A DNA stretch of 22,498 bases. It comes from Irineochytrium annulatum. Taxonomy: Eukaryota > Chytridiomycota > Chytridiomycetes > Chytridiales > Chytridiaceae. The position numbers and the translations under genes were made by a program. The notes beneath the pieces were generated by a model. That model made no database searches, was not told the origin of the DNA, and saw only the letters and a list, made by a program, of their open reading frames with translations. The stretch spans positions 1 to 22,498 of the forward strand of contig JADGJL010000401.1 in assembly GCA_027600665.1 (NCBI GenBank), written 5' to 3'. Below, in pieces: positions 10,354 to 19,347 of this stretch (positions are counted from its first letter, which is position 1; each line of letters opens with the position of its first letter).

Positions 10354-12217
10354 ATGGTGGTCCTCCCATTGCCGCAGCTCTCCAAGGAGGCGGAGACCGC
10401 ACTCGACCTTCACTCGGCCGCCATCGTTGCGGGCTCCAGCAGCCGCGACAACGGCAACGACGACACCAGCGGCACAGACGGCTCCCGGCCACCAGCCGGT
10501 GGGGTAGCCAGCCCTAGCCATGGCTCCGACCTCGCTGCCAGCGGCGACGACGGCGACGCACTGCCGTCCTATACATTCGAGGTGATCGACCCGCCGAAGT
10601 ACGAATTGCCCCACAGCGCGAACGCTTTCATGAAGAAGGCGGTGAGTGGTGACATTGTTTAGTAACTCCTGCTTTCCCATTGACTGAACAGTTTCTTCTT
10701 GATGGGTGAAGTTAATTTCAATCGTCGTCGTCCTCGTTATCTCGGTCATCAGCATATCGCTGTACTTCGGGCTGAGGAAGTCTCCAAACGGCAACGTGTA
10801 CGGCGACGGTTTCGCAATCACGTCCCCATTCAACGAGTCTTTGAACAGGCTGGTCGTGGGTCTTGACGGCGCCAGCATCTTCGGCGTCACAAAAACCATG
10901 CTCGTCTCCTTCGACGTTTCTGCTGTCGGTCACAGCGCGCTAAGAGCCAGCTACCAATTACGGGCAACGCAAACCGAATGGCAGCTCGATGCTATCGTCG
11001 CTTGCGCCTACAAGGACCTCTTCCTCCTCGACCGCACCCCCCGCTTACTCAGCGGCAATCTGACTTTGTATGTTTGGGATTCCTTGCAGCCGACGCCGAG
11101 TCCACCATCGCTGTATCAGTTACAGCTGCCGCAACCACGTTCGATGCACTGGATAAACACCGGAGGTGCCGGGTACCTTCTCATCACCACCGACGTCGTG
11201 TCAGGTTCCAGTCTCTTCCTCGTCCAAATCGGCAACGCTACCCAGCCGCAGACAATTGAGCCACTTACGGTGCATCAGATCAATGTGCCGGGATATGCGG
11301 ATTCGATGGACTTTCGATCCCCGCTATCACAATATGTTCCGATAGCCTCGTCAAATTGCGGCAGCAGCAGCAACCAAGAGTGCAACTACAACGGCTTCCT
11401 CGTCATTGCAGTCGAGTCAGAAACTGAGACCCTTCTTCATCAATACGCTATCCCGCACACGTCGACGACGACAAGAGATGAGGTGCTCGAGTCCTTCACC
11501 AGCCCCGTTGCGACGCTGAACCTGACCGACGCGGTGCGCTCCTTCGTACCTCCAGTTTTGAGGGGGGCCGGGGACCCCCACATCCTTGCGCTGGATATTT
11601 GCAACAATAGCCATATCGCCGTTGTCTTCGGCTACAAGCACGGATACAACATGGACGGCACCACAGAGTACAAGGACGGTTTCTTGGTCGTTCCGCTGCA
11701 CATAGCCCCATCTCCCTCGCTTCCATCGACAACTGTCCGCGCAACCGCAACGGCGACCACCGTTATGACCGGCGCAATCGCAGCGGCGCCCATAGCGCCA
11801 ACGTCCGCCCCAGTAGTCGTCAACGTTACTGCCAGCCCCATATGCCTCGGACACGGAAGCGGGAGCTACACCTACGCTATCGCCTGGACCATAGAACCCA
11901 TTCATTTCGGCGTTCTCCAGGTCCTTATCGACGGCGGCTCGACAACTGTTAATGTCTACAACGTAACGGATCAGATCCCAATGCCGTCAGGAAGCCGTCC
12001 GCTGGCGGCGAGGGACATCGTCTTCCCGCCGCCGACCAACTTGATCGTAAAGGAGCCTATCAAGACCATGACCACCGTGCCGCTGCGCCAGGACAACGGT
12101 TTCGAGGCGCTCGCGGTGAGCTCGGGACACAACCCGGCCTTCATTGGCGGGGCGTTGGCGTATGGCGCGACGACACAGAACCCGTACACGATCGTCGGTC
12201 TTGCTTTGCCTTTCTAA
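10354..12217 (+). CDS. P1: single-pass (type II-like) membrane protein, unassigned paralog family
   Basis: Exons are 10354-10641 and 10712-12217 (phase 0), giving 597 aa. Residues 1-96 form a hydrophilic, low-complexity tail: MVVLPLPQLSKEAETALDLH, then a Gly/Ser/Asp-rich stretch, then PSYTFEVIDPPKYELP, where PPKY (80-83) is a PPxY motif. Residues 97-115 (LISIVVVLVISVISISLYFG) are the only transmembrane helix, followed by LRK. The remaining 480 residues are beta-rich, with many N-x-S/T sites and strand patterns such as DGASIFGVTKTMLVSFD and NLTLYVWDS, plus a Thr/Ala-rich linker near 430-460. They end NPYTIVGLALPF. A propeller-like fold is possible but unproven. There is no N-terminal signal peptide. 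The start is supported by matching residues at the P2 ATG. The first AG after the branch site (10691) would give a stop, so 10711 is the acceptor. The function is unknown; a cell-surface or vacuolar protein controlled by a WW-domain ubiquitin ligase is an inference. Confidence 0.85.
10591..10602 (+). other. PPxY motif in the P1 cytoplasmic tail
   Basis: Codons 80-83 read Pro-Pro-Lys-Tyr, 13 residues before the transmembrane exon. PPxY is the classical ligand of WW domains, including those of Rsp5/Nedd4 ligases. P2 keeps Pro-Pro-Ile-Tyr at the matching place (14219-14208). Confidence 0.6.
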
Positions 12218-12533
12218 GCGTTACCCCTCCTTCTTCCTTTCTTCCCTGGTTATTGTCGCCTTTCTACCTATGAAGTGGATGGTTCTCGTCACAAGTTTAA
12301 CACCATTATAATGCTAATAGAATTATCATATTCGTTGAGGTACCGCATTAATCAAAATGATGCCAATTAACTATCAGCAAACTTACAGTGTTCCACCCTA
12401 TTTCATCAGTGTGCAAGCAGTGAGGATCGTCACGTACGTATTGCAAACGGACTCTATAAATTATACCAGATGTGGCAACAATTCATTACAAAGGTTAATA
12501 GGAACCTCAATCGAATTGCGACGCTATCGTCCG
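12218..12533. other. Spacer between convergent P1 and P2
   Basis: This 316-nt AT-rich region lies between the two stop codons and presumably carries both 3'UTRs and polyadenylation signals. No gene is recognised. Confidence 0.4.
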
Positions 12534-14439
12534 TCAACCGCTGTTGCAATCGTCGTCAACCGTCATCGCGAGATAATGTTCGGCGACGTGCATAGTTATG
12601 GCATAGGGTATGGTATTGATAAGTCTGCATATCAATAAAATCAGCTGAAAACCTGAAGAAACGTCTATTATCATAATCGCAATCCCCTTGCGCAGACTAC
12701 AGGATGCCCAGCTGAAACCGTAAACGGTAAATGCCTCCCCCGGCATCGGTCCAAAAGCCCTCGGCTGCACGCCATCTGCGTCCGAATTTATGACCACAAG
12801 TCCATCGGCAAGCCAGAGACCGGGCACGTTATGCATCGAAGACGACTCCTGATAAGCGTACAGTCCGCCGAGCGGGGCCGGGGAAATCGCATCGATCACT
12901 TGAATCGTGGTTAGGTTGGTCGAGGCCGTCCTTACAGACGACGAGCTCTCCGTCATCACGCTTTGGTCCAGCACCAAATACAGCGTCTTCGAACCGTACG
13001 CGAGCGTATAGCCGTAGGAACCCGCCAGCGCGACAATGAAGGATGTAAAGGCCGTCACGGCCGTCGGCGTCGTCGCGGGAGCCGTCGCGGAGGCGATGGT
13101 AGTGGTGGCCGTTGTAGTTGGAAGGAGGGTTCCCGTCGCGGCGAGGGTGGAAGGGAGCGCGGAGGCGGGAGGAGGGTTTACATAGAGGGGTGTGATGATG
13201 CAACCCCTCCTGTCCAAACTGCCGGCGCCGACAATGACGACCACCTCGGAACGGACGATGGCGAGGGACCAGATGAACAGAGGGGTGTCGACGGCGACCT
13301 GCATGGTGTCAGTTGCCGCCTTCGTGAGGCTGAAGGTTGCGACTGGCGTTGCCAGGGCTCGCATGACCTGGGCCATCGATGGGTTCGCCGTAGTCGGAAG
13401 GGCGTACTGGTAGAGCAATATACCGTCGAGTGTGGCTGTGAGGATAAGGTTGTATCCAGAGATGGCCATCGCGTAGGAGCCAGTGGATTTAGTCTCGCTA
13501 GAGACCAGAGCTGAGGATGAAAGCGTAAAGCCTGGCAGTGGAACCGATAGTGTTTCAGGCTGGGTGGTGCCTGCCAGGGAGACGAGGAAGACGCCCGACT
13601 CCACAGCAACAAGAAGGAAGTTGTCCAGCAAATGCAACATCGCACTCGAGTTGGAACTTGGTAGAGGCAGATTGTGCGAGACAGGCGGAGATGGCGCCGG
13701 CGTTGACGCGTTCCAGACGTGAAGTGTAACGTTGCCGGCGGTCGTATCAAGAAAGTAGAGGATATCGTTGGAGCATGCGGCCGCAGAGGGTAACCAAGCG
13801 CGTTCCCCTGACTTCGGTGAAGGCGCCGTGTAGTTTGCTTTGATGTAAGGGTGATTGGTCGATGACGCCTGCGACATGTTCCCAAAGGCGGCAAGAATGT
13901 TGTCCGAGACGCCGAAGAGTGTGCTGCCGTCGGCGCTGGCAACCAGCTGCTGGACGTACCCGCTTGAACTTGGTGTTCGTAAGCCGAAAGAGAAGCCGTC
14001 GTGGGGGAGCGATCCCGGGGTCGGCGTGTCGGCGCCGTCTCCCTTCGGCCGAAAAAGAATAGACACGACGACAATCAGGACGACGACGAGGGCGAAAGAA
14101 ATACCCTGATTCATGGCAGCCAAGCTTGTTAGCATTCGCCCATGTTGTTATGAAGTGCAGACCCTCACCCCAGCGATTAAGACTACGGGCCGCCTGTAAA
14201 GAGATTTATATATCGGAGGTTCTTCAATCGCAAACGTGTAGGACGGCCTCGCCGTCGTCGTTGTTGGCAGCCACGCCGTGGACACCATCAGCGTTGGCCA
14301 ATGGCGCTGCGGCATCGGGGCAGCTGGTCTCGCCGCTGGTGGATCCTGCGGCCGCGATGGATCCTGCAATGGCGGCCGAATGAAGGTCGAGGGCTGTCCC
14401 CGCGTCCTTGGAGAGCTTCGCGGGTGGGAGGACCGTCAT
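12534..14439 (-). pseudogene. P2: paralog of P1 with a frame break in exon 1
   Basis: Exon 2 (14105-12534) is an intact 523-codon frame starting with the transmembrane helix GISFALVVVLIVVVSILF. It keeps P1 landmarks: LPHDGFSFG, DGSTLFGVSDNILAAF, NVTLHVWNAS, TPAPSPP, LLYQYALP, ATPVATFSL and a Thr/Ala-rich linker. The intron is 14168-14106 (GTGAGG donor, CTAAC branch, CAG), phase 0 as in P1. In exon 1 the ATG at 14439 opens MTVLPPAKLSKDAGTALDLH, clearly matching the P1 start, but this frame stops at 14224. The conserved PSYTFAIEEPPIYKSLY lies one frame over and leads to the donor. Comparison with P1 suggests a 5-nt deletion near 14245. Translation could still start in the second frame at ATG 14369 or 14315. 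The long intact exon 2 argues for a recent break or a still-used gene. The C-terminus extends about 60 residues past the P1 end. Confidence 0.8.
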
Positions 14440-14479
14440 GACGATGGCCAACAAGCGCAGGCTTTCATGTCTCACACTG

Positions 14480-14890
14480 TGCCACCTCAGCAATCTTCCT
14501 GTAACCACAAGAGTTCCAAAGCCACGTGTGTATGTCACCACCGCCGCGACGCCCACCCTATCCCCAGTGAGATTGGGCGAGCGCGCCTTGCGGTCGCACT
14601 CTGACTCGGGAGCGGCCACTTGCCACGGCGGTCGCCGAATGCCGCTGGGACGATGGTTTTGGAGCTCGCGTCAGCGGCCACGGTCGTGACAGAAGGGCCG
14701 ATCAAGGATCCGTCGCCCCTTTCTTGAAGCAGAAACGGACCGACGGGGATCGGCGAGGTAGCCGTCGATGATAGTGCATCGTACAATTGCATATTGCTGG
14801 CAGCTGTGAACCCTCCGGACGCTGCATGGGCTCAGGAATCAAGTCCGAGCACGATGGCCGATACGGCAACCGTGCTCACCGTGGGAGTAC
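14480..14890 (-). pseudogene. P3: C-terminal remnant of another family copy
   Basis: On the minus strand, AIVLGLDS followed by a stop, then GGFTAASNMQLYDALSS, aligns with the late part of P2 (LYLVLDQS ... ASTNLTTIQVIDAIS). The frame continues through IPVGPFLLQERGDGSLIG to about 14600. After a shift, GVAAVVTYTRGFGTLVVTG (about 14560-14500) matches the last strands of P1 (GGALAYGATTQNPYTIVGLA). The fragment lies directly upstream of P2 on the same strand, so it is the tail of a tandem copy whose front part is lost. It has an internal stop and at least one frame shift. Confidence 0.6.
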
Positions 14891-16000
14891 ATGTACATGT
14901 GCTGACAGGTGCTGGCACATTTCGGATGCTATGGGGGATTGATGGGGAGGACGCGGCCACTCTTGAGGACCACCAGACGAGGTTATGACCTGCGTGCAGA
15001 GGGATCAATTCATCGTTATGGCTGGCGCAGACTGCTCCCGCGAAGAGCGAGGCATTTCAGACTGCTCCCCCGAAGAGCGAGGCATTTGCACTGGAACGAG
15101 ACGTCTGCCTGACAACATTTCTCCACACGTGCGTTCAGCTGTTTAATCTTCTTGTCAGCCAATAATGCCGATGTCTCAGACAGATTCATGACTGCTCTTA
15201 TGGGGCTCACGCCGGCTGAATTCGACGAGCTGTCCAACAGCCGTCCTGATCTCTCCCTTCCAAGCGGGCCCATCACTCCGGCCACAAAGGGGTCTCGCCT
15301 CCTAGAGTACTGGCGTTACTTGCCACCAAAAGACCTATGCAAAGGACAATGCAATCGCGACACCCCCAACCCCATATCAAATCATCCCTCGTTATAGTTG
15401 ACGGCGATGCTGACATTGGCGGCGGACGGGATCGTGCCGCAGCCGTTAGGGACCGTCACCTTTGCAATGCAGACTAAAGGTGGAGGCAGGATGGCCATGG
15501 GCATGGGGTTGGGGTGGAGTTTTGCGGCTGCTGCGTGGGTTGGATGGCTGATATGGTTGCGACGACTTGACCTGGACGGTTTTGCGACTAGTTGGTGGCT
15601 ATGATAATCTCATACGGATGGGTAGATGTGCCGACAGACGTTTTTACGGCAGATGGACGTTGCATGTAGCTTTGATGTATAATCTCTCATTTGGCGTCAC
15701 GTTTTACAGCCGCGACGTAGTGCATTGTACTCCACTCCACTCGTATTGCATTATTGCACACACCATGACTTATTACATTAACAGCGTATAAAATAAAGCA
15801 TCAGACAAATACAAATCATTAATCAATCGTCCGTATACGTCCATCAAAAGTAGTAACTGAGATATTTTACGACAGTCCAACCTCTCATTAATCGGTCCTT
15901 CTCGATTCCCTTCCCTTCGTCCCCATGCTCTCCTTCATCTCATCCTCTCCTCCCTCTCCCCCTTCATCAACATCCATCCTCTTCCGCTCTCGTCGCGGTA
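14891..16000. other. Region without a confident gene
   Basis: About 1.1 kb separates the P3 remnant from the universal stress gene. It holds a 30-nt tandem duplication (15031-15090). A plus-strand open stretch at 15152-15397 includes DRFMTALMGLTPAEFDELSN, and there are short open stretches on both strands around 15400-15600. None has a recognised family, a convincing start or splice sites. The last 200 nt are AT-rich and then CT-rich. Confidence 0.3.
15031..15090. repeat. Tandem duplication, 2 x 30 nt
   Basis: The units at 15031-15060 and 15061-15090 both begin ACTGCTCCC and contain CGAAGAGCGAGGCATTT. They differ at unit position 10 and at the last three bases. No gene context explains the duplication. 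Confidence 0.85.
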
Positions 16001-16718
16001 TCACTCATTCCCCTTAAACGGCACCACCACAACCGGACACTCCACACGCCTGCTCAAATACTCGCTCAGACTGCCCCCTACCGCCCTCGCCAACGCCCCC
16101 TTACTCTTACTCCCGACCACAACCATATCACATCCTAACTCGCCCACCTTCCCCGCGATCTCCGCACCCACATCCTTCCCCCTCATTGCCACTCCTCTCA
16201 CCCGTTCCCCGACATTCTCCGCACCCCCCATCAACGCCGTCAGCCTCCCCGCATACTCTTTGAGCAGATCATGCGATTCGGCGCGATACGCGTCGTCGAT
16301 CGCCGACGGTGGGTCGGTAGCCGTTGGTGCGTAGAGATCGGACAGGAGGACGGTGGGGCCGTCGACGGGCGGTCGGACGTGAAGGAGGATCACGGTGTCG
16401 GTGGCGCTGATCAGCTTGGAGGCGGCCCAGCTAAACGCTTATGCAAACTCCATTCAGCACACGGATAGGGGGAGCAGGGAAGGGCATACCGTGATCCGAT
16501 GCGGGCGAGGCGTCGAGCGCGATGGCGATGAGACGGGAGTGCTGAGAGGTGGAGTTGCCAGCGGGATCCGTGTTGGCGGTGGAGGTGGATTGGGAGGGAG
16601 AGAGGAGGACGGATTCGTGTGCGTGCTTGAAGTGGTGGATGTCCTGGCCCTCGACGGTGGTCGGCTGGGAGGCCGTGATGGCCTTGGCGACGTTGGAGCT
16701 GATGTGGGACGCAATCAT
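16001..16718 (-). CDS. Universal stress protein (UspA-fold) domain protein
   Basis: Exons are 16718-16490 and 16437-16001 on the minus strand. The intron has a GTATGC donor and an AAG acceptor (phase 1). The product is 221 aa. Residues 1-60 are a Ser/Thr-rich, low-homology leader. The USP fold starts at LIAIALDASPASDHAFSWA (63-81), followed by DTVILLHVRPP (90-100). The ATP-binding signature is in VVVGSKSKGALARAVGGSLSEYL (182-204), with the terminal strand CPVVVVPFKGNE. The G-x2-G-x9-G-S/T spacing is only roughly matched (GSKSKG then GGS at 197-199). So ATP binding is likely but not certain. USP domains act in the cytosol in stress and nutrient responses; the exact role cannot be read here. 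The acceptor was chosen because the alternative TTTAG six bases later breaks the AFSWA strand. Confidence 0.85.
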
Positions 16719-17239
16719 TTGACGAGCAAGAACCCAAGGGTGGAGGAATTCTGAAGTGAGTGGCTTCGTCCACCGTCAGCCCTTGAGGTGGCGAGGGACG
16801 CGTTCGCGAACGTTTGCGTACTCGGGAGAGAAGCGAGGGTAAGAAGGCGTCTCCGTACTACGAGAAGCAAGCTCAACGCATGCGGTGTCCAGCCGCTTGT
16901 AGTCCCCTGCTCCCATGCCATCGCCTTGGTCTCGGCAGAACCCACCTCATCGTTCTACGTCCCCGACGCCATGCGCTTTCGCAATATGTTCAAGACCGTC
17001 ACGTAACGACACATTTTTGTTTAGGGCATACATTCACATCATCATGTGAATACGACGACGCACGACGTCTTCTCCATACGACGTATGCCGAATACAAACG
17101 GTACCTACGCACACCGCACGACTTTGGTGGAGGTTCCTTGTGGCTTGATCAAAGATTGTCCGTCACCTGCGGATTTCGAGGGTTCTTGCAAAAATGGGCA
17201 AGCTGGAGGCGAAGGGAGCGATACGGCTGTACCGGCTCA
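16719..17239. other. Region without a confident gene
   Basis: Upstream of the USP gene, overlapping open frames exist on both strands (for example plus 16814-17296). None resembles a known protein, and frames of this kind are expected in GC-rich DNA. The segment 16719 to about 16900 is the likely USP promoter and 5'UTR. Confidence 0.3.
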
Positions 17240-17290
17240 GCGGGTCCGCGTTGCAAACAGCCGGTCCGGCTGTTTGCAACGCGGACCCGC
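17240..17290. repeat. Perfect palindrome, 25-bp arms with 1-nt centre
   Basis: The arm GCGGGTCCGCGTTGCAAACA... (17240-17264) is followed by a single T (17265) and its exact reverse complement (17266-17290). Pairing ends sharply on both sides (A at 17239 and A at 17291). The flanks share a weak direct repeat around GAGCTGGAGGC / CAAGCTGGAGGC. No gene is evident across it. Confidence 0.95.
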
Positions 17291-17479
17291 AGGTGAGCTG
17301 GAGGCTGGCAATGCCGTGGGAGGGTGTCCGCGACGCTTTTAAGCTGACGCAGCATGAGCACGCTCACCCTCGCGCGCTATGAGGTGGTCGCAGTGTGCAT
17401 GTCCTTGTGGAACAAGCGTGTAGTACAGTTTTATTTACTTTCTTCTTCTGCTTCCTAAATGCTTCATTGCTTAGGCACA

Positions 17480-17725
17480 TCAAAGTATGCCGCAATGGCG
17501 TTCCGGCAGCCTTTGGCTTTTCAAATACTCCTTATAGTGCCGCAGTTTCGTTTCCGCTTCTAGCACACGGGGCATGCAGCGCTGGCATTCAGAGGAGGGG
17601 ATTTTCGTTTTTTCCCTAGCTGACCGTTTGGACGGTCCCGCAATGACGGGAACTTCACAGCCTTCTTTTGGTGGGGAGGGACTGGCCTTCCTCCGTGATC
17701 GCTGGAGTTTGTCCTCGTGTACCAA
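17480..17725 (-). other. Possible transposon-associated open frame
   Basis: An 81-codon minus-strand frame ends with MPRVLEAETKLRHYKEYLKS and a stop at 17480. It looks helical at its C-terminus and has one CxxC pair (CQRC). Upstream on the same strand, in other frames, lie MSGRPRKDRRKKY (near 17850) and CPKCKTC (near 17750). Together these suggest a broken zinc-binding or DNA-binding protein. It sits beside and divergent to the DDE transposase fragment, so it may be a second gene of the same element. The family is not recognised. Confidence 0.3.
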
Positions 17726-17870
17726 GGAAGCCCATCAACAGGTCTTGCATTTTGGGCATGTTGTGACTATTTATACTCATGTTCATCATTTATGCTGTTG
17801 CAGAGTAGTTGAGTTACATATTTCTTTCTTCTATCTTTTCTTGGCCTTCCGCTCATTTTTCTTCAGGGAA

Positions 17871-18325
17871 CATGGAAAGGAAAACTCTGTGTTTTCTGCT
17901 TGTCGTCGTCTACGGTATCCAACACAATGCGCAGGCAGAAGTGGCGCTGAAGCTGGCCCTTGATGATCTGCCGGATGCTGCGATTGGCTGGCCGTTACCA
18001 ACGGTACAGCGGAAGTGGGCTGCAGAGGTGGAGGCCAAAAAAAAAAAGGAGCCGCTTGTGACTGAGCGCTGGGTTTTTATTGACGGCAAAAACTTTTCTG
18101 TGCAGAAGCCGACCAATGCCGACCTACAAAATGTATATTACACCGGCTGGCTTCATGCTGTTTAAGTGGCGGGTGTTTTTTGCTTTGGTGTTGATGGGAC
18201 TATCGTGTGGTGCAGGTACAATTGCCCAGGCGAAGTAATTGAATCACCGTTACCGCCGACTGATATTTCAAAGCGACAACTCGAGAGAGTTACGGCAGAC
18301 GCTTTTCCCTGCAGGACCTTGGTGT
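17871..18325 (+). pseudogene. PIF/Harbinger-type DDE transposase fragment (DDE_Tnp_4-like)
   Basis: The plus frame reads DDLPDAAIGWPLPTVQRKWA, then EPLVTERWVFIDGKNFSVQKP, NADLQNVYYTGWLHAV, an in-frame TAA (18163-18165), and in the same frame VAGVFCFGVDGTIVWCRYNCPG. This order of blocks is typical of the DDE endonucleases of fungal Harbinger-like elements. FIDG carries the probable first catalytic Asp, and TADAFPC (about 18294-18314) resembles the ADSAFP block with the second. The third acidic residue and everything C-terminal are missing, because sequence of opposite orientation (copia integrase) follows. The stop sits where relatives carry a hydrophobic residue, so a one-base TTA to TAA change is plausible. 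The fragment is inactive. Confidence 0.75.
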
Positions 18326-18429
18326 TGTATTTTTTTTTCCTGCATTCCCGGGTCCATTGGTTCTGCACTCTCGGCATCACTTATGAGGATATCTGCCTTT
18401 TCACGGGGCTGCTGTTCAGCAAACGATAA

Positions 18430-18910
18430 TTCGCGTACGCTTTGCGTTGTTAAACCAGGGAGGCGTTCTTCAAAGAATCGCGCATGGTACGCCCTTTGTA
18501 TAACTCGCGTTCGCAAGTTAAATACCGGTACTATTCTGCGGCCTTCCATTCCTAAGAAGATTCCGGCATCTGCTCGGGCTGCAAACTTGTTCCCTTTGGT
18601 TTTTCGTTTTCCCAAAGTTCTTAATATAAGACCAAGGCACCCGAACACTCGGAAGTGCTGGTAATCTTACGGTGTCAACTCCTTTCCGGACCATCTTTCC
18701 CAAGGAATAAACCCATTATTTAATGTATTTGCTTTTGTCTGGTCTAAGGACCGCCAAGTGTAATTGTGGCACTCAGCCGCGTATTTCATCGCATAGGTCC
18801 AAAGATTGCCAGGTAACCCTACTGTTGCCAGCATGCATAGTGCACGAGTTACTAGCTCTCAGAAAGGTCTTTCATAAATACCGCCCAGCACTGAAACATA
18901 TGTCGTGATT
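18430..18910 (-). pseudogene. Copia integrase C-terminal part and connecting region
   Basis: The minus strand reads NLWTYAMKYAAECHNYTW and FIPWERWSGKEL, then a stop, then HFRVFGCLGLILRTLGKRKT, NKFAARADAGIFLGMEGRR and RVIQRAYHARFFEERLPG. These match, in order, the LW.EA...A.Y..NR, P.E.W.GKKP, H.RVFGC, KFD.RA..GIFLGY and R.V.F.E blocks at the end of copia integrase and before reverse transcriptase. A stop and frame changes break it. The frame runs on in a non-matching tail to 18268, overlapping the transposase fragment on the other strand. Confidence 0.75.
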
Positions 18911-19347
18911 TCAGGAACTTCAACTTTGGATGATTGTCGGACATCCTGGGAATAAGTGAATTGTCCTATATCTAGACAATTCCGCCTCATAGAACCTTCC
19001 GGATGAACCAAATCTCCTAGCGCTATTTAATCCAAGTCGATTATGGAAGATGTAACGGTAGCGACTAAGGTCATATTTCTCGATATTCGCGAAAAGTAGT
19101 TCATACAGGTCATTCCCAGGGTTCATCATATCCCTGAACGCATTTGTATCGCGTCTCCCTGCCGCTATGGAGTCTTCCATTGACATTGGCACAACCCTCA
19201 TGACAGGTTCCCATAATCGATTTGCAGAACAGCCTAAACAAAGGGGAATGTTCGCCAGGATATTACCGTCAAATGGGTTGGTTAAGCCCACTTCATTTGA
19301 CGGACTCTATAACGTAATCGGCCTGTTAGCCCATCGTCGACTAACCG
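18911..19347 (-). other. Copia remnant, stretch between protease and integrase
   Basis: A 123-codon minus-strand open frame (19291-18920) lies where the GAG-pre-integrase and integrase N-terminus should be. No HHCC zinc-binding pattern or DDE core was recognised in it. It may be diverged element sequence or an insertion. Confidence 0.3.

Noticed and set aside
10691..10711. Earlier splice acceptor for P1 exon 2 at 10691
   Set aside because: It would bring an in-frame TGA immediately. The acceptor at 10711 keeps frame and matches the exon start of P0 and P2.
15152..15397. Plus-strand open stretch with DRFMTALMGLTPAEFDELSN
   Set aside because: It resembles the start of some transposases only vaguely, has no proper start codon and no catalytic motif. 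It is noted in the region entry but not called a gene.
15398..15604. Small open frames on both strands
   Set aside because: Two minus-strand frames and one plus-strand frame look equally plausible, with no start, splice or family evidence to choose among them.
16814..17296. 160-codon plus-strand open frame
   Set aside because: Composition is Arg/Cys/His-rich without domain features, and it runs through the 51-nt palindrome. It looks like chance openness in GC-rich DNA.
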